Source: JBAXHO01 sp037138855 | GTDB taxonomy: Bacteria; Patescibacteriota; Dojkabacteria; B142; OLB20 | Reading direction: 5' to 3' | Length of the DNA stretch: 36,762 nt | Assembly (NCBI GenBank): GCA_037138855.1 | Contig: JBAXHO010000014.1 | Coordinates: 1-36,762, forward strand | In this document: positions 1-8,108 of the stretch, piece after piece | How the letters are laid out: each line of letters begins with the position of its first letter | Position numbering within the stretch: the first letter of the stretch is position 1 | Translations under genes and position numbers: made by a program | The notes under the pieces: model-generated | What the model saw: the letters and a program-made list of their open reading frames with translations, nothing else | Databases searched by the model: none | What the model was told of the DNA's origin: nothing

Positions 1-3
1 TAA

Positions 4-1071
4 CTAGATATATGTTCTCAGAAAACTATCTTATTTTACAGGGTACCGGTCAAACCAATTACAGAAAGTGTCTTTTATCGAATGCTTTCAAACCCCTTTT
101 ATTATGGGGCTTTTGAGTATCCAGAAGGTAGTGGCAATTGGTATGAAGGTAAGCATGAAAAGGCAATTACCCAAGATGAGTTTGAGTTAAGTCAAAATTA
201 TAGAGGGCATAAAAATAGACCTAGACCGCAAAAACACTTATTTCCATATACTGGAATGATGAAATGTGGCGAGTGTGGATGCTCAATTATAGTAGACCCT
301 AAAGTGAAGGTTCAGAAGAACGGTAATGTCCATGAATATCATTATTACCGTTGCACAAAATCAAAGGGGCATTGCTCGCAAAAGTATTTAGAGGTTGGTA
401 AATTAGAAACTCAGCTGAAAATATTGCTTGAATCAATCAAAATTCCAAATTCATTTCACGAGTGGGCTTTATATGAATTACAGCAAGATAGCCAGAAAGA
501 AATTGATGATAGAAATGAAATTCTCGGAATTGCACAGAAAGGTTATGATGAAACGGTATGTCAAATTGATGATTTAGTAAAGAAATATATAAGCAAAAAA
601 ATACCTGAACATGCTTACGATACTAACCTAAAGGACTTTACTAAGCAGAAAAGAAAATATAAAAAGATTCTTGATAATACTGATGAACGGATAATTGAGT
701 GGACTAAACAAGCCAAGAAGTCATTTAAGTTTGCTTATGAGGCAAAACAGAAATTTGAAGATGGTGATTTACCTACTAAAAACACAATACTACTTAACTT
801 GGGGGCAAATATAGTAATTAAGGATTTACAATTATCAGTTAAGATTGATAAACCGTTGATAATAATCAAGAAAAAAGAGCCCCTATTTAATAGGGCGATG
901 AAGTCATTCGAACCCCTGAAAAGCACAACCAGTAAGGAAGAAATGCTCGTTTTAATGTCTAAAAGTCCCATAATGGGTGGTCAGTGGGGTTTGAACCCAC
1001 GACCCTCTGACCACCTGCTTTTGTTTCATTTCGTCAGGATTGAAAATAATATTTCTCTAATAATTGATTAA
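4..1071 (+). CDS. Large serine recombinase, C-terminal part (5'-truncated)
   Basis: This is the DNA-binding half of a large serine recombinase, the enzyme class that integrates phages and mobile elements at att sites. The frame is open from base 4, just after an in-frame TAA at 1-3. Residues typical of the Recombinase domain (KPITESVFYR, then NPFYYG) lie partly before the first ATG at 82, so the ATG is not a true start. The N-terminal catalytic resolvase domain is therefore outside the window, frameshifted or lost. A zinc-ribbon follows (CGEC, then a CxxxxxxC pair), then a long charged coiled-coil stretch. The last ~30 codons read through an antisense copy of the tRNA-His 3' half, giving a WGLNPRPS stretch. 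This suggests that the gene end is the attachment site. The family assignment is firm. Whether the protein is functional cannot be judged from this window. Confidence 0.85.
   Translation, partial: LDICSQKTILFYRVPVKPITESVFYRMLSNPFYYGAFEYPEGSGNWYEGKHEKAITQDEFELSQNYRGHKNRPRPQKHLFPYTGMMKCGECGCSIIVDPKVKVQKNGNVHEYHYYRCTKSKGHCSQKYLEVGKLETQLKILLESIKIPNSFHEWALYELQQDSQKEIDDRNEILGIAQKGYDETVCQIDDLVKKYISKKIPEHAYDTNLKDFTKQKRKYKKILDNTDERIIEWTKQAKKSFKFAYEAKQKFEDGDLPTKNTILLNLGANIVIKDLQLSVKIDKPLIIIKKKEPLFNRAMKSFEPLKSTTSKEEMLVLMSKSPIMGGQWGLNPRPSDHLLLFHFVRIENNISLIID
975..1013 (-). pseudogene. tRNA-His 3'-half fragment (probable att sequence)
   Basis: Bases 975-1009 are identical, over 35 nt and in the same orientation, to 10976-11010, the T-arm and acceptor 3' part of the intact tRNA-His. 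The fragment lies inside the 3' end of the recombinase frame. The 5' half of the tRNA is absent. In its place, after anticodon position 35, is a short palindrome (1014-1038). I read it as one end of an integration site at the tRNA-His gene; the repeat is seen directly and the att role is inferred. Confidence 0.75.
1014..1038 (-). repeat. CCTG-type palindromic insert, copy 1
   Basis: On the minus strand this 25-nt sequence starts CCTGAC and ends GCAGG, with a purine-rich loop (GAAATGAAAC). It replaces the 5' part of the tRNA-His fragment, joining it exactly before the TGG that covers positions 35-37 of tRNA-His. Related copies lie at 10921-10949, 34149-34176 and 35806-35832. Confidence 0.6.
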
Positions 1072-1111
1072 CTAGATTGAAAATTATTTTAGAGGTTATA
1101 TAAAGTAATTT

Positions 1112-1537
1112 TTAATTTGTGAGGTTAAAAGCCATGCTATTATTGTCTTTTGATAGTTCCTTGAGAATATATCCTGGATCAATTTCGCAATATATTTTAT
1201 TTGTATTATATGACGACTTATTATAAGGTACAGACAAATTTATTTTTCCGCGTGGAGTTATTATTAAATAGTTTTGATCAATATATTTTGTAATCTTATT
1301 TTCAAATTTTGGTAACTTAATTTTACTGGTTTCAGTGGAAGGGACTGTCACCATATAAAAAACTTTTGGTGGTTTTCCAATTTTAGATATTCGTTTTTCT
1401 GATAATAGATTTTTTAGATGTTTGAATAATGATGGCTCGCTGATTTTTAGTATTTCACGAATCGATTTAGCGGATACCTGCTTCTTTTCGACAATAACAT
1501 CAAAAATTTGCTTTTCAAAAGATTTAGTTGGATTCAT
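1112..1537 (-). CDS. Winged-helix transcriptional regulator
   Basis: This is a 141-residue protein with an N-terminal winged-helix DNA-binding domain at about residues 5-65. Its recognition-helix region reads KISEPSLFKHLKNL, followed by a wing with KIGKPPKVFY. The C-terminal half has no family I recognise. It is transcribed away from the Fic-like gene at 1720. A 37-bp imperfect palindrome (1537-1573) overlaps its first codon, so autorepression is likely, perhaps together with control of the Fic-like gene. The pairing of a small winged-helix protein with a Fic protein suggests a toxin module with its regulator; this is inferred from position only. Confidence 0.7.
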   Translation of the reverse strand: MNPTKSFEKQIFDVIVEKKQVSAKSIREILKISEPSLFKHLKNLLSEKRISKIGKPPKVFYMVTVPSTETSKIKLPKFENKITKYIDQNYLIITPRGKINLSVPYNKSSYNTNKIYCEIDPGYILKELSKDNNSMAFNLTN

Positions 1538-1573
1538 TAGTGTTAAGTGTTAATACTTAATACTAAGCACTAA
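1537..1573. promoter_or_regulatory. Palindromic operator overlapping the regulator start
   Basis: Two 17-nt half-sites (1537-1553 and 1557-1573) form an imperfect inverted repeat around a TAC centre. Both halves begin, in the appropriate orientation, with TTAGTG and end with TTAA. The left half begins at the last base of the regulator start codon. This is the expected position for an autoregulatory operator of the adjacent winged-helix protein. Confidence 0.55.
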
Positions 1574-1719
1574 GTGGGGGGATGTCAAGAAGTTAAGATG
1601 TAGTTTGATTTGATTTGAAATTATTATAAATTTGCAATAATCTATTATTAGTATTGAAGTAATTTTGAATTCATCATCAGCGAATCGAAATTGCCAAAAA
1701 TATTAATTATAAAACAAAA

Positions 1720-2223
1720 ATGGAAGAAAACAATAACTTGTCAGTAGAATGGGAAACAATTGAATTGAATATTAAAGGTTCAATTGTCAACTATCCGCTT
1801 TTGATGGTTAAAATCTGGGGCAAACAGAATCTCGTGAACATGCTTAAACTGACATGTCATATTAATGAGATGGCAAATAATGTTAAGACTGACTATATCT
1901 CGCTAACCGATTTCACTAAGCTTGATACGGGTACACTTATGAAATCAATAATTTCAATATCTATGAATAAATCTTTTCTTGCACTCATTATGATAAGTTA
2001 TATTCAGGCTTTTATTGATGGTAACAAACGAACAGCCAGAATGGTCTGTAATGCCATTTTACTAGCTCATGATAGCTATCCAATCTCCTTTAGAAATACA
2101 GATATTTCACACTATAGGAAAGCGATGATATTATTTTATGAGATGAATAATTTTTATGAACTTAAGCAATTATTCATCGGGCAATACGAATTTGCAGGGA
2201 AAGAGTATTATCATATTAACTGA
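1720..2223 (+). CDS. Fic/Doc-like protein with altered catalytic motif
   Basis: This 167-residue protein has a recognisable Fic core at residues 94-107 (YIQAFIDGNKRTAR). Its C-terminal pattern (YRKAMILFYEMNN, then FIGQYEFAGKEYY) is typical of longer Fic family proteins. Fic enzymes transfer AMP or another nucleotide to target proteins and use the histidine of HxFxDGN(G/K)R as the general base. Here that residue is Gln96, while the phosphate-binding loop DGNKR is intact. The protein is also shorter than usual Fic proteins (about 250-350 residues), and the N-terminal half is poorly conserved. It may be catalytically dead, a decayed toxin, or a repurposed nucleotide-binding protein. It is divergent from the winged-helix gene at 1112. 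Confidence 0.65.
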   Translation: MEENNNLSVEWETIELNIKGSIVNYPLLMVKIWGKQNLVNMLKLTCHINEMANNVKTDYISLTDFTKLDTGTLMKSIISISMNKSFLALIMISYIQAFIDGNKRTARMVCNAILLAHDSYPISFRNTDISHYRKAMILFYEMNNFYELKQLFIGQYEFAGKEYYHIN

Positions 2224-2325
2224 AGGGTCCAGAGGTGATTCGTTAATAACTAAATATATTGACAAATTGAGCAAAAAGTGTAGTATATGAACTGTAGGTA
2301 TTGATAATTATTACCTCTGGTTCTT

Positions 2326-2907
2326 ATGAATAAGTTTCTATTAAAAATTTATCAATTAAAACAGACAGTTTTTTCAATAAAAGAATTGTCGTTGTTATTT
2401 CCTGAAATATCATATGAGAATCTCAAGAGTAGATTGCATTATGCAATATCTAATGATAATTTGTTGAGTCCAAGACGTGGATTTTTTGCAAAACAAGGTT
2501 ATAATATTTGTGAGCTAGCGAACAAGCTTTACTCTCCTTCATACATTAGTTTACAGACTGTACTTAAGTCTGAGGGTCTAATATTTCAAGAGTATTCATC
2601 GATATACATAGTATCCTATCTTTCTAGGAAAGTTTTGGTAGATAACGTAGAATTGATTTATAAGAAAATTCCCGGAGAAATTATAAATAATTCTACTGGC
2701 ATTATTAATAGAGGGACATACTTTATCGCTTCAAAAGAGAGGGCTTTTCTTGATGTAATATATTTATATGGAAATTTTCATTTTGATAATTTAAACGGAT
2801 TGAAATGGGATGTAATAAACGTAATGAAAGATATGTATAAAAGTAAAACTTTAATAAACTTAGTAAATACATTTTATAAAGAAAATAATGTTGCCAGTAG
2901 CCTTTGA
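2326..2907 (+). CDS. AbiEi-like antitoxin/transcription regulator
   Basis: This 193-residue protein precedes and overlaps by 20 bp a nucleotidyltransferase of the AbiEii type. That is the normal arrangement of a type IV toxin-antitoxin (AbiE) pair. The N-terminus is a probable winged-helix domain (residues 1-50, with SIKELSLLFPEISYENLKSR and a basic PRRGFFAK stretch), as in AbiEi antitoxins that bind their own promoter. The middle part (SYISLQTVLKSEGLI, then TYFIASKERAFLDVIYLYG) matches the conserved core of the AbiEi family as I know it. The role is to repress the operon and neutralise the partner's toxicity. Identification rests on the core motifs and the partner gene. Confidence 0.7.
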   Translation: MNKFLLKIYQLKQTVFSIKELSLLFPEISYENLKSRLHYAISNDNLLSPRRGFFAKQGYNICELANKLYSPSYISLQTVLKSEGLIFQEYSSIYIVSYLSRKVLVDNVELIYKKIPGEIINNSTGIINRGTYFIASKERAFLDVIYLYGNFHFDNLNGLKWDVINVMKDMYKSKTLINLVNTFYKENNVASSL

Positions 2908-3592
2908 TATTAATAAGCATGTCAATATTTTAGTGCGTATTCTGAAGGAAATATATTCAGATGATAGGTTTAATACTTTCCTTGGGTTTAAAGGTGGAAC
3001 AGCTGCAATGTTGTTTTACAAACTTGATAGAGGCTCTGTGGATCTCGATTTTGATCTTTTAGATGAAAGAAATGAAGACCTAATTATGACTGAAATGCCA
3101 AAATTGTTATCAAATTTCGGAAAGTTAATTGAGGCTACAAAAAAAAAGAATACATTATTCTTTTTATTGGATTATGGTTATGGAATAAGGAAGGTTAAGG
3201 TAGAAATTTCAAAAAGAAAATCATTAAGCAGATTTGAGGTTAAAAATTATTTGGGTATATCGATGCTTGTTATGAATTTGGAGGATGCTGTTTCAAATAA
3301 GTTATGCGCATTGATCAAAAGATCGCACTTTGCTAGTAGAGATATGTATGATTTGAACTTCTTTTTAAATCAAGATATCCCATTAAATAAAGAAATCGTC
3401 AGAGATATAACTGGAATGACTTTATCAGAGGCTTATAAAAGAGCAGCTGATATGGTTAATAAAATCAGTGAATCAAAGATTTTAGATGGACTAGGTGAAT
3501 TGATAGATCGAAATAAGAAAGTCTTGGTTAAGAAAAATTTAAAAAGCGAGTTGCTTTTCAACCTTCAGCTCTATATAAAAAAAGAAGGATAA
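2888..3592 (+). CDS. AbiEii/AbiGii-type nucleotidyltransferase toxin
   Basis: This 234-residue protein carries the nucleotidyltransferase signature: a GGT loop (residues 36-38, in FKGGTAAMLF) and the metal-binding pair D52-x-D54 (VDLDFDLL). A conserved RDMYDLNFFL helix follows, typical of AbiEii toxins, which transfer nucleotides to tRNA or other acceptors and arrest growth upon phage infection. The ATG at 2888 gives a 20-bp overlap with the AbiEi-like gene, implying translational coupling. Length and motif order look complete, so the toxin is probably functional. It forms a likely type IV toxin-antitoxin or abortive-infection pair with the gene at 2326. Confidence 0.85.
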   Translation: MLPVAFDINKHVNILVRILKEIYSDDRFNTFLGFKGGTAAMLFYKLDRGSVDLDFDLLDERNEDLIMTEMPKLLSNFGKLIEATKKKNTLFFLLDYGYGIRKVKVEISKRKSLSRFEVKNYLGISMLVMNLEDAVSNKLCALIKRSHFASRDMYDLNFFLNQDIPLNKEIVRDITGMTLSEAYKRAADMVNKISESKILDGLGELIDRNKKVLVKKNLKSELLFNLQLYIKKEG

Positions 3593-3692
3593 TTTGGGAG
3601 AGATAGGATGATAGGGGTAACCTCGTGGACAATTTCATAACTTTAGATTAGGGCAAAATCAAAGCCGGAATTAATTTAAAAATATATATCAG

Positions 3693-4145
3693 TTATTTTA
3701 GTGTTTTTAAATATTCAGTTAATCCATATTTAGCTGGTTGAAATAAATCCAACTTTTCGATATCTTGTGGGCGCATAAACTTCCAGTTTGTTCTTTGTTC
3801 ATCAGGATCGTCGGCTAATTCGCCTGATAAATAATCAGCTAAAAACCCAATTGACTTGTACCAGCATTGTTTATCTTCACGAAAGAAAACATGTTCATAT
3901 ATTTGGTTGATAATTATGCACTTAATGCCTTTACCATAGTTCCCCCCTGTTTCTTCGAATGTCTCACGCAAGGCTGCTTCTCTTAAGGTTTCACCGTTTT
4001 GTTCTCCTTCCCAGTGTCCTCCCGGGAATGCCCATTTTTGTTTGTTACTATCGAAGCCAATTAAAATTTCACCGTGGGAATTTAATACAATTGTTGCAAC
4101 TCCAATGAGAAATTCTTCTTTTTTTGGTATTTTAGATTTTACCAA
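3693..4145 (-). CDS. Nudix hydrolase
   Basis: This is a 150-residue single-domain Nudix protein. Nudix enzymes hydrolyse nucleoside diphosphates linked to another group. The box is recognisable (GGHWEGEQNGE, then REAALRETFEETGG). The spacing between the first glycine and the following glutamate departs by one residue from GX5E, and the metal-binding REXXEE core is intact. The substrate cannot be told from sequence. The gene lies in the accessory island just before a RhuM-like gene on the same strand (10 bp apart), so the two may be cotranscribed. It is unlike the two other complete Nudix genes in this window at the level of flanking motifs. Confidence 0.85.
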   Translation of the reverse strand: MVKSKIPKKEEFLIGVATIVLNSHGEILIGFDSNKQKWAFPGGHWEGEQNGETLREAALRETFEETGGNYGKGIKCIIINQIYEHVFFREDKQCWYKSIGFLADYLSGELADDPDEQRTNWKFMRPQDIEKLDLFQPAKYGLTEYLKTLK

Positions 4146-4155
4146 TATTTGTTTT

Positions 4156-4521
4156 TTAAATTTTAAGGATTTGTAAAATTATGCTAATCATTCTATCTTT
4201 ATCTTCCATTTTGCTTTCAGCAATAAGCATTGTAAAACTCAATAGCCTTTTAATTCTCCTTTGGCCTTCAGTTTGAACTGTTGCATTTCTTGCATCAGTT
4301 GAATCCATGTTTAGTTCACCTTCAGAATATATTTTCTTGATGTGTCTTGAGATACCTGATTTATCAGTGCCAAAAAGCATTGCAATATCATTTAGGTTCG
4401 CCCAAATTGTCTCTTTATTGGCATCAATAGATAATGAAACCGGTCGATCAACACCTTCGTATATTGTGATAGCATTTTTTGAATAACTCATTTTGAAAAT
4501 ATAATTATTAAATTCTACCAT
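4156..4521 (-). pseudogene. RhuM-family protein, shortened
   Basis: Residues 17-90 match the N-terminal part of RhuM-type (Virulence_RhuM) proteins: ITIYEGVDRP, then an HTH-like stretch IWANLNDIAMLFGTDKSGIS, then an EGQRRIKR boundary. RhuM proteins are usually about 300 residues; this one has 121. Just after RRIKR (about 4225-4245) the other frame encodes AIEFYN, which fits the expected continuation of the family, before hitting a stop. A small deletion or frameshift has therefore probably removed the middle of the gene. The remaining tail (ESKMEDKDRM) may be the original C-terminus. An internal ATG at 4491 is a possible alternative start. Function is unknown; these genes are common in mobile and restriction-type islands. 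Confidence 0.6.
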
Positions 4522-4633
4522 AGAAATATTGCATTTACTTTAAATGTTTTTGAGATGTCAGGCGATTAATTGAACTGATTATCTTTCAATTAGTAAAAAA
4601 ACTTCAATCAAAAGGAAATATAAACTTGGTACC

Positions 4634-4657
4634 TCTAGACCACCTTAGTGATCTAGA
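4634..4657 (-). terminator. Hairpin after the helicase gene
   Basis: A 10-bp stem with a 4-nt loop (TAAG on the minus strand) lies 14 bp after the helicase stop codon. On the minus-strand RNA the single non-Watson-Crick pair is a G-U wobble, so the hairpin is perfect only in the direction of the operon. No strong U-tract follows, so it could also be an RNA-stabilising 3' structure. Confidence 0.45.
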
Positions 4658-4671
4658 ATTAAAGTAAAATA

Positions 4672-6798
4672 TTACACTAATATAACTTTACTTAAAAATT
4701 CATTTGTATCATCAATAGAATAATAATTCTCGATCAGATACTTTGCCTTGTATTCTATAGGCATTAAAATTGCAAATTTGCCCAATTTATATTTGTTTGG
4801 ATATTCACCAATGTCTTTTATCAAGAAATCTATGATTTGATTTTGTGCTATGGACTTTTTGATTAATTTCTTAATTCCTTCAATCACGTTTATAGTACCT
4901 TCAAATGAAGATTCATACTCATATAATTGAACTTGTTCAATACCCAGAATACTTAAAAATAACAAAATGGTTCTGTTAATTTTCGATCCAGTAAAACTAA
5001 AAAAATTAAATTTTGTATCTGTTTGAAGAACTGGTCTATCGGTTAATATATTGTTGATTTTTAACATCTGAAACTTTTGTCTAAGCTCTTTCAATGCCAC
5101 AATTCCTTTTGGATCTAGATAAGATGGGATTTCTTTTTCCAGTAATATTGATAACATCTTTAATCTAATATTTGGATGTATTTCACCTCCTGAACCAAAG
5201 AATTTTGGAATTTTCCCATCTTTAGCACGAATAACAAATATTTTTTTTGTTTCTAGATCAACCTCTCTAATTTTCCAAATGTCTGCTCCCAGAAACACAT
5301 TTTCATTAACAACTATTTGTGGGCTCAATGGTAGTTCTCCAATTATTCTACCTCGAAAATCAACCTTGAAATTATCTTCTGACTCGAATAGACTATAAAA
5401 ATCTTTTTTGTTTACAATTCGTTCGCCTTCTAAACCAATTATTAATTCTTGGCCTGTTTTTTCGATAATTCCTTTTTGCACAAGAGAATCAATGAGTATT
5501 TTAGTATCTTCAGGCTGAATTTTAGTAAAGGCGAAGTTTTTTTTAAACTTTTCTAATAATTCACTTTCGACCATACCAGAATACTGCTTTAGGGTTGATA
5601 AAACTTGTTGTAATAATACATCCATTGGAAAATTAATATCATTTATAGGTTCAATAAATTTCTCTTTGTATAATTCAATACAGGCAATTGATTGTAATAA
5701 GCTCCAAGGATTAGTTGCGTATAGTAGAAGGTTGCTTTTATGTTCAATTCGTCCACTTCTTCCAAGTCTTTGTACTAGTGATGCAATTGAAAATGTAGAA
5801 TCAACCTGCACAACAGTATCTACAGATCCAATATCGATACCTAATTCTAGTGTTGAAGTGCAGCATATTCCAAAGCATAAGGAAGAGCTTGATTTTGCAA
5901 ATTTCTCAACAAACTCCCTGATATCTCTATCAATTGAAGCATGATGTGCAAAGTAATTTGAATGTCCACCCTTTTTTGCCGCAATCATTTTGAGTCTTAC
6001 TGCAATGTCTTCAGTTCTTCCCCTAGTGTTAGGAAAAATTAGTGCTTTATGCTTTTGAGTTTTCTCATAAATATTTTCGATTAGTTCGATTGGTAAAATT
6101 GATTTTTCTGATTCAAAGTAATAAGTACTAACTGAAAGCAGGTTACGATCATTATCGAGGAGAATTTTTGTAGGATAATTTGATGGGAAAAAAGATTTAC
6201 AGTAATTATAGGTATCTTCTGATAAAGTTGCTGATAGTCCAATGAATCTAATTAACTGGGTATTAATCATACTAAGCCTATCAAGTAGTGATTGTAGATG
6301 CTTTCCCCTAGAGGTGCCTAGAAAGCTATGTATTTCATCAATTATTACAAATTCTAAGTTTTGGAAAAGAACTTTAATGTTTTCAGGATGGTTATCAAAC
6401 ATAGCTTCAATCGATTCTGGTGTTATTAAAAGAATTCCTTCAGGTGATTTAACTAATTTTAACTTTTGAGTAATATTTGCTTCACCATGCCATTTTGTAA
6501 TTTTAATATCTAAGTGTTCGCTTAGCTTTTCAATCCTTTCAAATTGATCGTTTATTAATGCGATTAATGGCGATATATATAAAATTTTAATACCATTATT
6601 CCAATTCTCAATTTGATTGATTGCGGGTAAAAATGCAGCTTCCGTTTTACCTGAAGCAGTTCGAGAGGACAATATATAGTTGTCTTTTGTTGTTGTAATG
6701 TATTTAACAGCAGATTCTTGAATCGGAAAGAATTTTCTCCATCCTAATCTCCAGATGTACTGTTTAATTGGATCTTTTAATAAATCAAATGCATTCAT
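4672..6798 (-). CDS. sngC: Lhr-like DEAD/DEAH helicase (Shango SngC-like)
   Basis: This 708-residue superfamily 2 helicase is the third gene of a coupled operon. Motif I is SRTASGKT (46-52), motif II is DEIH (154-157) and motif III is SAT (189-191). A second RecA domain follows with FPNTRGR and motif VI QRLGRSGR, preceded by STLELGIDIG. The FPIQESA Q-motif at 24-30 and the Lhr-type motif VI place it with Lhr/BrxHI-like helicases. About 300 C-terminal residues look like the accessory domains of that group. In Shango, the helicase acts with a TerB protein and an ATPase against phage DNA; the exact activity is not inferred here. The start overlaps the stop of the ATPase gene by 4 bp (ATGA). All helicase motifs are intact, so the protein is likely active. 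Confidence 0.85.
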   Translation of the reverse strand: MNAFDLLKDPIKQYIWRLGWRKFFPIQESAVKYITTTKDNYILSSRTASGKTEAAFLPAINQIENWNNGIKILYISPLIALINDQFERIEKLSEHLDIKITKWHGEANITQKLKLVKSPEGILLITPESIEAMFDNHPENIKVLFQNLEFVIIDEIHSFLGTSRGKHLQSLLDRLSMINTQLIRFIGLSATLSEDTYNYCKSFFPSNYPTKILLDNDRNLLSVSTYYFESEKSILPIELIENIYEKTQKHKALIFPNTRGRTEDIAVRLKMIAAKKGGHSNYFAHHASIDRDIREFVEKFAKSSSSLCFGICCTSTLELGIDIGSVDTVVQVDSTFSIASLVQRLGRSGRIEHKSNLLLYATNPWSLLQSIACIELYKEKFIEPINDINFPMDVLLQQVLSTLKQYSGMVESELLEKFKKNFAFTKIQPEDTKILIDSLVQKGIIEKTGQELIIGLEGERIVNKKDFYSLFESEDNFKVDFRGRIIGELPLSPQIVVNENVFLGADIWKIREVDLETKKIFVIRAKDGKIPKFFGSGGEIHPNIRLKMLSILLEKEIPSYLDPKGIVALKELRQKFQMLKINNILTDRPVLQTDTKFNFFSFTGSKINRTILLFLSILGIEQVQLYEYESSFEGTINVIEGIKKLIKKSIAQNQIIDFLIKDIGEYPNKYKLGKFAILMPIEYKAKYLIENYYSIDDTNEFLSKVILV

Positions 6799-8108
6799 AT
6801 TATTTCAATATTATCAATTTTTTCATCAAGAATTTCAGCCTTTTCAAGCTCTATTTGTTGAAAAAGTGCTTCTTTTGATGTACTAGGATTTTGTCGTATT
6901 ATGCTCATTATATTAATAAATTCTTTTATTACTTCTCTAGGAGTTAATAATTCCTCAGAACCTAGTTTATTCCAAATACTTTCCATAAATTTACGAATTT
7001 CTTCATTTGTTAAATCAATATTAATTTGATAATTAAAATTGTAAATTTCTTTTAGTTTCGTTAGTAAGACAAATATTTCATCATGTGTTAGCGGGATTAA
7101 TTTTAATACTGGTTGTGAATAATCTCTTAGCTCATTTGTTTCAAATTTGTTACCTTCTAATCTTGTTTTTAAAGCTTGATAGCTATATAGTCCTCTTCGT
7201 TCGTTCATTAAGAAGTCTTGGGTCCCACCAAAATTTAAGAAGATTCCAGAAATTTTTCCTTGCAAGCAGTCATTATATATAGCTAAAATTTTTTCGTAAT
7301 TTTTATTACGCATTTCCGATTGAGAAATCTTATAAAGATTTACTGCTTCATCAAGATTAATAACAAACCCAGAATATCCAAGAATTTTGAAAAACTTAGA
7401 AAAATTTTTCAGCATATCATAATAATTTGAGTCATTAATAATTTCTCTTATTCCCAAATCAATTCTTGCGTCGGTTTTAGCAGTATATTCAGCTCTTAGC
7501 CATCTAAGGGCATATTTCATTAAAATTGAGTTTTCTGTTATGTAGCCACTAAAATACTTCGAAATGACTATGCCGAAGTCATAACCTCCAATTTCGCTAA
7601 TTTCGTTAGTGATTCGGATGATTTCGTTTTCGATAAGTATTCTGTTTTTTTCAATCTTTACGTCACTAAGGGAAAAGTTATTTTTTTCAGCCACATCTAC
7701 CATTACTTTCTCTATCCATTTTTCTAATATTGTCGGCAATGCATTTCCTTCTTGTTTTACCTGAATTGAAAGGCTATCAATGATTTTAGTATACATAGCA
7801 ACAGCTTTTCTATCACTTGAGTACAATCGTGTCTCAGGAGTAAAGTCAGCCATTGCAACTACAAAATTCTTTTTTAGAGCGACATTTTTTATTAAGTTAA
7901 GAATGAAACTCTTTCCACTTCCGAAGTCACCAATCCAGAAACGAACAACACTATTTCCTGATTCAACATCACTTAATGATTTCATAATTGCTTCGACTTC
8001 TTTTGAACGTCCTACTGTAATATGTTGTATACCAATGCTAGGCACAACACCTCCGCTTAGAGCATTAATAATTGCTGAAGTTTCTTTTGGTTTATAAGTT
8101 GTTGTCAT
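6795..8108 (-). CDS. sngB: BrxD/DUF2791-type P-loop ATPase (Shango SngB-like)
   Basis: This is a 437-residue AAA-like ATPase. Walker A is GDFGSGKS (60-67), preceded by a VGRSKEVEAI stretch, and Walker B is VINLDEA (D253/E254). The overall pattern is that of the BREX ATP-binding protein BrxD (DUF2791 family): SGFVINLDEA, then GTQDFL, then a C-terminal LTPREVIKEF. This family occurs in BREX type 2, and as the ATPase of three-gene systems with TerB proteins and Lhr-like helicases. It overlaps both neighbours by 4 bp, so the three proteins are probably made in fixed proportion. No BREX methyltransferase or PglZ gene is nearby, so I assign it to a Shango-like system rather than BREX. Confidence 0.85.
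   Translation of the reverse strand: MTTTYKPKETSAIINALSGGVVPSIGIQHITVGRSKEVEAIMKSLSDVESGNSVVRFWIGDFGSGKSFILNLIKNVALKKNFVVAMADFTPETRLYSSDRKAVAMYTKIIDSLSIQVKQEGNALPTILEKWIEKVMVDVAEKNNFSLSDVKIEKNRILIENEIIRITNEISEIGGYDFGIVISKYFSGYITENSILMKYALRWLRAEYTAKTDARIDLGIREIINDSNYYDMLKNFSKFFKILGYSGFVINLDEAVNLYKISQSEMRNKNYEKILAIYNDCLQGKISGIFLNFGGTQDFLMNERRGLYSYQALKTRLEGNKFETNELRDYSQPVLKLIPLTHDEIFVLLTKLKEIYNFNYQINIDLTNEEIRKFMESIWNKLGSEELLTPREVIKEFINIMSIIRQNPSTSKEALFQQIELEKAEILDEKIDNIEII

Noticed and set aside
6795..8108. BREX system
   Set aside because: A BrxD-like ATPase and Lhr-like helicase also occur in BREX, but no PglX-type methyltransferase, PglZ or BrxC/PglY is present in the window, and the TerB-N/TerB-C partner points to Shango.
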